NCBI GenBank assembly: GCA_045106685.1 | Contig: JBGCFB010000323.1 | Coordinates: 1-24,429 of the forward strand | DNA: 24,429 bases | From: JAUIGE01 sp045106685 | Lineage (GTDB): Bacteria > Bacteroidota > Bacteroidia > J057 | Direction: 5' to 3' | Shown here: positions 15,386 through 22,216 of the stretch, in pieces | Layout of the letters: each line of letters opens with the position of its first letter | Position numbering within the stretch: the stretch's first letter is position 1 | Made by a program: the position numbers and the translations under genes | Notes under the pieces: generated by a model | Seen by the model: the letters and a program-made list of their open reading frames with translations, nothing else | Databases searched by the model: none | Told to the model about the DNA's origin: nothing

Positions 15386-17470
15386 TTACCGAACTCGTAC
15401 CAATTTTCGAATTACTCTCCTATTTGTGTGTATATCAAGGAGATAGGTTCCGGAAGGGATTTTTTCAGGCAACACAAATTCCTCACGGCGACCAGTTTCT
15501 GCTACAAGCCTAGATATGCGTCGACCCTTCAGGTCATAAAGCGATACATCATCAATCATCTCATTCCCCTTTATCCTAATTCGTAATCGCCTACCCACTG
15601 GATTCGGGTATAAGATCACACCATCTCTTTCAAAAGGCTCAACCCCATCCGGAGCTATACGATCAAGCCGAATAGTATCCGACAAGTCACAACCTGGCAA
15701 ACCGGTCAACCTCACCACAACCTCGGTAGTATCTACAGGAAACGCCCAAATAGACCAGCCTGCAGCACTCGTTTTAAAAAGCCCAAGAGGCTCCCAGGTA
15801 TAAAGCCCTCCAGGACCATCAACTTCCAGTCGCAGGCTATCGCCATCTTTAAATACGGTATCACCTGGTATAATCTGGATAGCATCCACAAGCCGGACAT
15901 ACTGCTCATTACAAAAGCTATCAACCTGCCCATTTTTCCAAACCCATAAGCACAATGAAAAAGGCCCACTGGAATCTGCCTCAAAACGGGGATGCCATTC
16001 ACGCCGAGAAACACCATCGGCGCCTTGCCATATAATACTATCCGGACAAGCCTCTTCTGTATAAACAGGCACAAAGCGCCCTGAGCAGCTTACGCTATCT
16101 GGGATAACCCAATGCGCGCGCAAGGCTCCCGCAGGAGCAGAAGCACGCAAGGCTGCGCCGACATCAAGTCGCCCCGCACCTAATCGCCCTATATATCCGG
16201 GATTCAGCGTATCGATATTCACACAGCTTTGCAGCATAATAGCCTCCACCTCATCGGCATTCAGACAAGGTCTGGCCGCACGAAGCAGACCAAAGGCTGC
16301 ACTCGCCACAGCGGTCGCCTGAGAGGAACCTCGCAAACGGCTATAGCTACTATTCAATGCTGAGGAAGGAGATGTCGAATACAATAAGTCTCCAGGCGCG
16401 CATATGCTCACCCGACGGTTCGCAGTTGCGAAGGCTGCTTTCTGATCAAGTGCATCACTGGCTGCTACAGAGACTACAGCCTGATAACTCGCAGGGTATT
16501 CCAGCGTGCTGTCGGTTGTGTTGGGATTATTATCGCCCGGCCCATTGCCTGCCGCTGCGACGAGCACTATATCGCGCTGTCGTGCGCGCTCCATTAGGAG
16601 GTGTGCAGCGAGTAATGAATCTGTGCCGCCCCAGGCCATACAGATAACATGCGCTCCGGTGACCGCAGCGTAGGCTACGCCGCGCAATGCATCGCTCAGC
16701 GGATAGTTGTCGGCAAAAGCGGAGCTGCTGGCTACTTTTACAGGCAGCAGGCTACAGTGATGCGCTAGCCCTGGAGCGCCTTTGCCATTGTCGGCGCTTG
16801 CGGCGATAAGGCCGGCGATATGCGTTCCATGCCGAAAAGTTCTGGTTGGCGGGCTGGGATCGCCGTCTTCATCTGCCACATCCCAACCGGTAGTATCATC
16901 CACCCAGCCGTTTCCGTCATTGTCGATATTATCAAATGGAATCTCGCCAGGGTTGTGCCATATCGCTGCCTGCAAATCTTCATGATTAATCATGACTGCA
17001 TTATCGACTACTGCGATAAGCGTTCCGGAATCACCTCTACTGATATCCCAGGCGCCCGGCGCATCGATAAGTGGCAGATGATAATCCCGCACACTGTCCA
17101 GGTCGTTGGGGATAAAACTTGAATGCACATAGGGAACAGCTTCCACCAGACGCACCTCTGGCAATGACTCCAGCTGTTCTTTTATGTATTGGGGGCCTTT
17201 TTTTGACAAAAACTGAAGCTCATATATATAAGGCAACTCCAATCCTGGAAAAGCACAGCGAAGCCTTTCTAATGAGTCTTGTTTTATATAAGGGTGTAAA
17301 AAAGAAAGCGTGGCGACCTCTTGCCAGTTCTGCCCTTTTGAGTTTGTTGCAAACTCAGGCTCCACATGTATATACACGCGGTCTGGCGCCCAGGGACTAT
17401 CGGGTTTTTGAGCAAAACCAAAACACAGTAGAAAAGTCGCAAGCATCAGAATCCATTTCATCGTATTCAT
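15386..17470 (-). CDS. Secreted subtilisin-like (S8) serine protease with T9SS type A sorting domain
   Basis: 694 residues. Signal peptide 1-20; propeptide-like region to about 135. The S8 catalytic domain (about 140-440) shows the triad Asp156 (IAVVDNAV), His214 (HGTHIAG) and Ser383 (GSSQATA), with oxyanion Asn309 (AAAGNG). Two motifs are atypical: D-N-A-V replaces the common DTG/DSG, and GSSQATA replaces GTSMAxP, with Ala instead of Pro. The triad is nevertheless complete. After an Ig-like region (about 455-610) comes a type A T9SS domain (LYPNPVGRRLRI..GTYLLDIHTN). A DNDGNGWVDD segment (183-192) probably binds calcium. It is exported to the cell surface or medium and has its own terminator. 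Confidence 0.92.
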   Translation of the reverse strand: MNTMKWILMLATFLLCFGFAQKPDSPWAPDRVYIHVEPEFATNSKGQNWQEVATLSFLHPYIKQDSLERLRCAFPGLELPYIYELQFLSKKGPQYIKEQLESLPEVRLVEAVPYVHSSFIPNDLDSVRDYHLPLIDAPGAWDISRGDSGTLIAVVDNAVMINHEDLQAAIWHNPGEIPFDNIDNDGNGWVDDTTGWDVADEDGDPSPPTRTFRHGTHIAGLIAASADNGKGAPGLAHHCSLLPVKVASSSAFADNYPLSDALRGVAYAAVTGAHVICMAWGGTDSLLAAHLLMERARQRDIVLVAAAGNGPGDNNPNTTDSTLEYPASYQAVVSVAASDALDQKAAFATANRRVSICAPGDLLYSTSPSSALNSSYSRLRGSSQATAVASAAFGLLRAARPCLNADEVEAIMLQSCVNIDTLNPGYIGRLGAGRLDVGAALRASAPAGALRAHWVIPDSVSCSGRFVPVYTEEACPDSIIWQGADGVSRREWHPRFEADSSGPFSLCLWVWKNGQVDSFCNEQYVRLVDAIQIIPGDTVFKDGDSLRLEVDGPGGLYTWEPLGLFKTSAAGWSIWAFPVDTTEVVVRLTGLPGCDLSDTIRLDRIAPDGVEPFERDGVILYPNPVGRRLRIRIKGNEMIDDVSLYDLKGRRISRLVAETGRREEFVLPEKIPSGTYLLDIHTNRRVIRKLVRVR

Positions 17471-17530
17471 TATATAAGATTACGAAATGATTGACTTAAG
17501 CGTGGGTAGTATCCCAAATTATCGTAATCG

Positions 17531-17563
17531 CTGTAGAGACGTTGCAGTGCAACGTCTCTACAG
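17531..17563. repeat. Perfect 33-base palindrome (CTGTAGAGACGTTGCA / inverse)
   Basis: CTGTAGAGACGTTGCA (17531-17546), a single G, then its exact reverse complement (17548-17563). The GTAGAGACGTTGCA word is familiar as a dispersed hairpin repeat found in cyanobacteria and some Bacteroidota (recalled, not searched). It lies between the LysE gene's stop (17586) and the protease start (17470), both on the minus strand, so it can fold at the 3' end of the LysE transcript. No T-run follows. Confidence 0.8.
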
Positions 17564-17585
17564 GCTAATTATTAATGACTTATGC

Positions 17586-18191
17586 TTATGCCCCTACCCA
17601 CAACCTCCACAACACAAATATCGCTGCGCCGATGAGCAGGATGCCAATAGCGAGATAAAACTTGCGCAACCATGCAGGCTTGAGGAGTCCCAAGAGTTTG
17701 TCTGCAAAAATCGCCTTGAGCGCATCTGTTATAAATACGGAAGTGATCACTCCGATTAAAAATATGGCGCGTCCATCTTCGCCGTATTCACCCGTAGCGT
17801 AACCCAAGTATCCTAGCCAGATAGCAAACACCGCAGGGTTTACAAAATTTACCAGATACCCCTGAACTGCCCAGATGAGCAAACCTCGCTTTGTAACCTT
17901 GGGTTGCTCCATCGTGACAGGCGGCTTAATAAGATACCGAAGTCCCAGTCCCGTCAGCAGCACTGCCGCCATAACCGCAAGCCACCATTGCACATTTTCA
18001 CTTGTAAGCCAATCCCCCGCTCCCCAGAGCAGCAAGGCTACTGCAACAATATCACTCACGGTGATTCCGACAGCTACGGCCATACCTCCTCGCCAGCCAT
18101 GACGAAGGCTCCCCTGTAACAAGGTAAACAGTACCGGACCTATAAGTAGCGCAAGGGGCAACCCTAACAGAACACCTTGAAGAAAAGCCAT
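17586..18191 (-). CDS. LysE/RhtB-family exporter
   Basis: 201 residues from the ATG at 18191, chosen over an in-frame TTG at 18203 because the TTG adds only four residues (LTP). It has six hydrophobic helices, the first containing the family block GLPLALLIGPVLFTLLQGSLRHGWRGG with the conserved GP. NFVNPAVFAIWLGYL and the C-terminal helix pair also fit LysE. Family members expel amino acids or similar small molecules by proton antiport; the substrate here is unknown. It is a single gene, with a -7-like TACTTTTG (18239-18232) 41 bases upstream of the ATG. Confidence 0.88.
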   Translation of the reverse strand: MAFLQGVLLGLPLALLIGPVLFTLLQGSLRHGWRGGMAVAVGITVSDIVAVALLLWGAGDWLTSENVQWWLAVMAAVLLTGLGLRYLIKPPVTMEQPKVTKRGLLIWAVQGYLVNFVNPAVFAIWLGYLGYATGEYGEDGRAIFLIGVITSVFITDALKAIFADKLLGLLKPAWLRKFYLAIGILLIGAAIFVLWRLWVGA

Positions 18192-18231
18192 TGGAGTTAA
18201 CAATCAGATGAATGAAGCATTGTGAATAGTA

Positions 18232-18239
18232 CAAAAGTA
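18232..18239 (-). promoter_or_regulatory. -7 promoter element for the LysE gene
   Basis: The minus strand reads TACTTTTG, matching TAnnTTTG, 41 bases before the preferred start codon. No TTTG lies at the usual 19-21 base spacing upstream, so only half the promoter is supported. Confidence 0.4.
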
Positions 18240-18350
18240 GCAGGCTTTTGCTTTTATTCGTGACCCAATATCATATATAAGGTCTATAAAATCTGATTTT
18301 CAATAATCAAAAGTCAACATTGCGAACATTTCAGTTCACTAAAGCATTTT

Positions 18351-18368
18351 TTGGCACGAAGTATGATA
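18351..18368 (+). promoter_or_regulatory. Possible sigma-54-like promoter of the methyltransferase gene
   Basis: TTGGCACGAAGTATGATA has a perfect -24 block (TTGGCACG) but a degenerate -12 block (ATGAT against TTGCA), where GA replaces the expected GC. It lies 29 bases before the ATG at 18397, a workable distance. The rest of the 18204-18396 spacer is AT-rich, with a short inverted GATTTTcaATaatcAAAAGTC. Confidence 0.3.
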
Positions 18369-18396
18369 TACACTGACCATACATTTCAAACGCAAT

Positions 18397-19530
18397 ATGC
18401 AAGCAACCGCTTCAATACCAACCTCATCGCTCTTGTCTCAAACGGCAGACTATCTCCATATCCTGGTTTGTCCGCACACACGTTCAGATTTACGGGCACT
18501 GACTCCTGCCGAAAGGGAGGCTATCAATGCTGAAATCACAAAGGGTGAGCGCTTCCACTTTGAAGGTTCTCCAGTAAGTCAACCATTAGAAGATGGCCTT
18601 ATCAGCGAGAATGGAAACTATGTATATAGGATTCAGGAAGGCGTTATTATCGTCTTGAAAAATCTGGCACTTGTAAACGAGCAATACGTAGCCGATGAAG
18701 ATGCCGGAGGCCTTATGAGTGATAAAAAATCCGTTCAGGATTTTTATAACCAGTTCGGCTGGACTCAGAATGAAGAAGGCAACTTTGTAGATGGAGACGC
18801 TTACGAAGACTTGCGTCCTGTATCACAGGAATATATGTATGACTGCAATGTGCGCATCAAGCGCTATTTGCGTCCGGAAGGTGAATTCTTATTGGATGCG
18901 GCCAGTGGCCCGATTCAGTTTGATGAATACCTGGAGCAATCTCAGGCATATCGCTATCGCGTATGTGTTGATCTTTCGTTTCTTGCCCTACAGCAAGCAC
19001 GCAAGAAGCTCGGTGAGCGCGGCGTATATCTCGTCACCGACATGACCGACCTTCCTTTGAAAGAGAATGTCATCGACGGTGTCGTTTCGATCAACACCTT
19101 GTACCACATTCCAAAAGAAGAGCAAATCAACGCTTTTACAGAGATGTATCGCGTGATGAAGCCAGGAGGCAGCGGAATTTTGATTTATTCATGGGGTCGC
19201 CGTTCGCACCTCAACAACTTCCTGGTTCTTCCTCATAAAATTTGGCGTAAGGCGAAGACCTTTTTCATGCGCGCATCCAAGTACAAAGGATACGATCCTG
19301 ACTTGCTGTACTTCCATGCGCATCCGCGCAGCTACTTCACTGAAGAGCGCCTGGGCTTCAAACCAGAACTCAAAGTATGGCGCCTGATTTCCGTACCTGT
19401 CCAGAAGTTCTGGATACACGGAGCATTGGGAGGCAAAGCTATCCTCCGTTGGATATATAGAATAGAAGATAAAAACCCCGAGTGGGCAGGCAAGGTGGGA
19501 GAGTATCCCATGTTTGTCTTCAAAAAGTAA
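18397..19530 (+). CDS. Class I SAM-dependent methyltransferase with Trm112-like N-terminal region
   Basis: 377 residues. The N-terminal ~95 residues begin like a Trm112/UPF0434 domain (ILVCPHTRSDLRALT, Cys25), but the other zinc cysteines are missing. The methyltransferase domain (about 110-300) has motif I LLDAASGPIQ (165-174), an acidic residue closing strand 2 (VCVDLS, Asp192), DMTDLPLKENVIDGVVS and the post-motif TLYHIPKEEQ, which is methyltransf_11 style. The conserved GxGxG is degraded to ASGPIQ. A basic C-terminal region (300-377) may hold the substrate. The acceptor is not identifiable. It is monocistronic, with an intrinsic terminator directly downstream (19558-19596). Confidence 0.82.
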   Translation: MQATASIPTSSLLSQTADYLHILVCPHTRSDLRALTPAEREAINAEITKGERFHFEGSPVSQPLEDGLISENGNYVYRIQEGVIIVLKNLALVNEQYVADEDAGGLMSDKKSVQDFYNQFGWTQNEEGNFVDGDAYEDLRPVSQEYMYDCNVRIKRYLRPEGEFLLDAASGPIQFDEYLEQSQAYRYRVCVDLSFLALQQARKKLGERGVYLVTDMTDLPLKENVIDGVVSINTLYHIPKEEQINAFTEMYRVMKPGGSGILIYSWGRRSHLNNFLVLPHKIWRKAKTFFMRASKYKGYDPDLLYFHAHPRSYFTEERLGFKPELKVWRLISVPVQKFWIHGALGGKAILRWIYRIEDKNPEWAGKVGEYPMFVFKK

Positions 19531-19557
19531 GAATGTGTTTAGATTGGTTTTTTGAAA

Positions 19558-19596
19558 GAAAAGGCTCAACGTTATGTTGGGCCTTTTCATTTTTTA
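19558..19596 (+). terminator. Intrinsic terminator of the methyltransferase gene
   Basis: GAAAAGGCTCAAC (19558-19570) and GTTGGGCCTTTTC (19576-19588) form a 13 bp stem with one G-T pair and a GTTAT loop, followed by ATTTTTTAA. It starts 28 bases past the stop codon. Confidence 0.9.
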
Positions 19597-19750
19597 AGCA
19601 TTTTTTTTAAAAAAAAGAAAGACATACACGCTTGATCATGATTCATACACGAAGGGTCAAAAAGGTCGAATAATGGGCAATATCAAGGAGACTAATTGAA
19701 TCTTTTAAACGTCATTTGCACTCATTATTTAATCTATAAACTTTATTCTT

Positions 19751-21046
19751 ATGTTTCGATTTATCATCCTCATCCTTACTTCGTTATTGTTATTTTCCTG
19801 CCAAAATGATGATACTCCCGACCTAGCACTTATTACAATAGAAGCTTCCGAAAGTCTGTACTCTGCACCAGACCAAATCTGGCGCGTATCAATTTCAGAC
19901 CTTGGTGGCAACATCATGGACACACGCCCACTTGTCATCGGCGGCACTACAGAACTAGGGGCATTTATAAATAAAAAAGAACGCCCGGAAAAAGTACACG
20001 TCCATATTATCCGGGAAAACCTTATTCCAGACAGAGAATCCTACTTCATTGAGACATTTTCCGAGGTAAATATCGGCTCCAGCATCGTCTATAATAATTC
20101 TGGAAAAGGCACTGGCTTCAGAACTGTGAAGGCAACAGCAAACCTCTCCAATGTCACAAATCCTATTAGCCTTCAACGAAATCATTCCATTGTTTCAGCA
20201 GGAATAAACTGGGTAAATTCCTTCAATGAAGACTTAAATAACCCTGGTCAATACACCGGGAGCGTCCTTTGTAATACGGGTACGCCATTCAGTGTGTATT
20301 CTGCTTTCAGAAAAGAGACAGGCCCTGAAACTTATTTTTGGAATTTCTCAAATGGTGTTCAAGAAAACGACACGCTTAGACTAACACAAACGGATTATAC
20401 TGAAGTCACAAATTCTCAAGAGGCTGCCCTTGCAACCACAATCACTGCATGGGATTTTACCATCGAAGGTGGCGCGGATGACATATTCTATCCTATCTAC
20501 GAAGCAGATGGCGGAGCGGGATTTGACAAGGTGGCATATTTCACTCCTGATGGCCTTTTTAATCAATATCACACAAAATCTCGATGGCGCGATGAAGCTG
20601 GAAAAACACAAGATATTTCATCTACGAGCAATGAACCAAAGCCTTTCGGAGAGGAAGCAGGATTCGACATTACTATTCAAGATGTAGGCATTCAAGACTT
20701 CCATTTTTCTACAACAGGATCACTTGACTATGTAACCAGCAGCTGGAGTTATCTCGAGCGAATAAATAGCGCTTCAAAGTCAATATCGTGGAATGTTCAT
20801 GCTCCGGCTACCTTAAGCACTGGCTCATTGATTATGCCTACGATTCCGACTGACTGGACCACTGACCGCACATGGCCTGCGAGTGCAGCTTTTGAACTAT
20901 ACACCTGCCAAGCGACTAACATATCATGGATCGATGATTATGACAAAGTGATTCAATATTTAAGCGATTATAGCCAACGATTAGGCTCAAACGAGCGCCC
21001 GGCCTTAGGTGAAAAAATCGAAACGGTATATCCGGTTATTCCGTAG
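19751..21046 (+). CDS. Predicted surface lipoprotein of unknown function
   Basis: 431 residues. Residues 1-17 are a lipoprotein signal with lipobox LLFSC (lipid-attached Cys17). The residues right after the cysteine, QNDDTPD, resemble the Bacteroidota lipoprotein export signal (acidic pair after Q/K), which directs lipoproteins to the outside of the outer membrane. The body lacks any domain I recognise; it is rich in Ser/Thr/Asn and aromatic residues and has short strand-like segments, so a beta-rich secreted fold is likely. Three cysteines (Cys17, one in SVLCNTG, one in LYTCQAT) leave one possible disulfide pair. It stands alone, 220 bases after the methyltransferase and followed by its own strong terminator. 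A binding or substrate-capture role would be guesswork. Confidence 0.8.
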   Translation: MFRFIILILTSLLLFSCQNDDTPDLALITIEASESLYSAPDQIWRVSISDLGGNIMDTRPLVIGGTTELGAFINKKERPEKVHVHIIRENLIPDRESYFIETFSEVNIGSSIVYNNSGKGTGFRTVKATANLSNVTNPISLQRNHSIVSAGINWVNSFNEDLNNPGQYTGSVLCNTGTPFSVYSAFRKETGPETYFWNFSNGVQENDTLRLTQTDYTEVTNSQEAALATTITAWDFTIEGGADDIFYPIYEADGGAGFDKVAYFTPDGLFNQYHTKSRWRDEAGKTQDISSTSNEPKPFGEEAGFDITIQDVGIQDFHFSTTGSLDYVTSSWSYLERINSASKSISWNVHAPATLSTGSLIMPTIPTDWTTDRTWPASAAFELYTCQATNISWIDDYDKVIQYLSDYSQRLGSNERPALGEKIETVYPVIP

Positions 21047-21069
21047 CGTTTCAACTTCTCAAGCCTGGA

Positions 21070-21108
21070 AGCCATCTGGTCAAATCAATTGACCAGATGG
21101 CTTTTTTT
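21070..21108 (+). terminator. Intrinsic terminator of the lipoprotein gene
   Basis: GCCATCTGGTCAA (21071-21083) and TTGACCAGATGGC (21089-21101) form a perfect 13 bp stem around ATCAA, followed by seven Ts. It is the strongest terminator in the window and separates the lipoprotein from the toxin-antitoxin pair. Confidence 0.93.
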
Positions 21109-21172
21109 AATGAATTGCGTATATTGAACTAGCAATAGCGCTCTTATTCTACAAAAGACTAATCTTCAGAAA

Positions 21173-21400
21173 ATGAAGCACCCACTTATCACACGCAATC
21201 CAGAGGTTCTATTAGGAAAACCAATTATAAAAGGCACTCGAATTTCTGTTGAGCTCATTATGAGAAAACTCGCAGGAGGATTTACAATCCAAGACCTTTT
21301 AGATCAATATCCTCACCTCAATCAAATACAAGTCCAGGCTGCATTCATGTATGCTGCGGATAAAATTGCAGATGAAATAGAACTAGAGACAGCGGCATGA
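21173..21400 (+). CDS. DUF433-family antitoxin
   Basis: 75 residues. It shows the DUF433 pattern: ITRNPEVLLGKPIIKGTRISVELIM near the start (the family's G-x-P-x-I-x-G-T-R-I block), then LAGGFTIQDLLDQYP and QVQAAFMYAADK, forming a winged or helix-turn-helix-like DNA-binding module. Such proteins are the antitoxin halves of toxin-antitoxin pairs with DUF5615 PIN-like toxins. The next gene overlaps it by four bases (ATGA at 21397-21400). Autorepression through a site in the 64-base gap upstream is expected, but no clear operator is visible. Confidence 0.9.
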   Translation: MKHPLITRNPEVLLGKPIIKGTRISVELIMRKLAGGFTIQDLLDQYPHLNQIQVQAAFMYAADKIADEIELETAA

Positions 21401-21747
21401 AAATCGTTAGTGATGAAAATGTAAATGGTCATCTAGTCAAGTTTTTAGAGAAATCAGGACATGACGTATTTGAGATCAGCGCTCACCATCAAGGGATTTC
21501 GGACAGAGAGATTATTTCATTAATTGAGACATGGGGACATCCACTCATTACTGAAGACAAAGATTTTGGAGAGCTTGTTTTTGCGCATAATTTGAGAAAA
21601 GTATCAGTTATTTTTTTACGTTATTCCAATAAAGATCTCCCCTTAATCGAGAAGCACTTGACTACGGCGCTTGAGTTTTTAAATGATAAAGATGAATTAT
21701 TCTTTATCACCATCTCTTCACAAAAGGTCCGTATCACCAGATTATAA
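21397..21747 (+). CDS. DUF5615 PIN-like toxin (putative ribonuclease)
   Basis: 116 residues. The N-terminal metal-site motif is VSDENVN (Asp6, Glu7), followed by GHDVFEIS and the second acidic cluster ITEDKDFGEL (Asp54, Asp56), the DUF5615/Mut7-C-like PIN signature. A third acidic residue, Asp36 (GISDREI), is also in place. These proteins are presumed RNases held in check by the DUF433 partner. All acidic residues are present, so the toxin is probably active. It is translated by coupling from the antitoxin gene and is followed after six bases by yraN on the same strand. Confidence 0.9.
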   Translation: MKIVSDENVNGHLVKFLEKSGHDVFEISAHHQGISDREIISLIETWGHPLITEDKDFGELVFAHNLRKVSVIFLRYSNKDLPLIEKHLTTALEFLNDKDELFFITISSQKVRITRL

Positions 21748-21753
21748 CCCCTC

Positions 21754-22137
21754 ATGACCAACACCGAAATAGGTAATCTCGGCGAAGATATCGCAGCTGG
21801 CTTTCTGGAAGCCAAAGGCTACCACGTAATGGACCGGAACTATCGTTTCCAAAGAGCGGAAATAGATATCGTCGTTCTACAAATGGAGCCTGCGGAGTTA
21901 GTTTTTATTGAAGTGAAAAGTCGGCGACGCACCGATGGGCCTTTTCCAGAAACTGCCGTCACGCCAGCCAAGCAGCGCAATATATTCAAGGCGGCAGATG
22001 CCTATATATATGAAAAGCAGCATCGCACCGTGCCTATCCGTTTTGATGTGATTGCGATTCAAGCAGTTGACACGGAAAACCCTTTGATCGAACACTTCGA
22101 AGATGCTTTTCGCATGATGGGAACGAATTGGGGATAA
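21754..22137 (+). CDS. yraN: YraN/UPF0102-family endonuclease-like protein
   Basis: 127 residues. NTEIGNLGEDIAAGFLEAKGY at the start, RNYRFQRAEIDIVV (Glu36, Asp38) and LVFIEVKSRR (Glu53, Lys55) form the E-x-D..E-x-K restriction-endonuclease-like metal site. Length is normal for the family. Its precise DNA substrate is unknown; in many bacteria it sits near rnhB, which is not seen here. It begins only six bases after the toxin gene and may be transcribed with it. A long hairpin at 22144-22208 follows the stop. Confidence 0.93.
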   Translation: MTNTEIGNLGEDIAAGFLEAKGYHVMDRNYRFQRAEIDIVVLQMEPAELVFIEVKSRRRTDGPFPETAVTPAKQRNIFKAADAYIYEKQHRTVPIRFDVIAIQAVDTENPLIEHFEDAFRMMGTNWG

Positions 22138-22143
22138 AAAGGC

Positions 22144-22208
22144 ATGAGTGGAAAGTGCATAGTAGAAAGTTGAGATTTTCAACTTTCTACTATGCACAGT
22201 CCACTCAT
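22144..22208. terminator. Long hairpin between convergent yraN and the T9SS adhesin gene
   Basis: Outer arms ATGAGTGGA/TCCACTCAT (22144-22152, 22200-22208) and inner arms of 19 perfect base pairs (22155-22173, 22179-22197) close on a GATTT loop. The inner arm GTGCATAGTAGAAAGTTGA resembles the AGTAGAAAGT-type repeats seen at intergenic hairpins of many Bacteroidota (recalled). It sits 6 bases after yraN and 8 bases before the opposing stop, so it probably ends both transcripts. Confidence 0.8.
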
Positions 22209-22216
22209 AAATGCTT

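Noticed and set aside
17531..17563. Operator for the subtilisin-like gene
   Set aside because: A 16 bp perfect arm with a recognisable dispersed-repeat sequence is better explained as a repeat hairpin; no regulator gene is adjacent.
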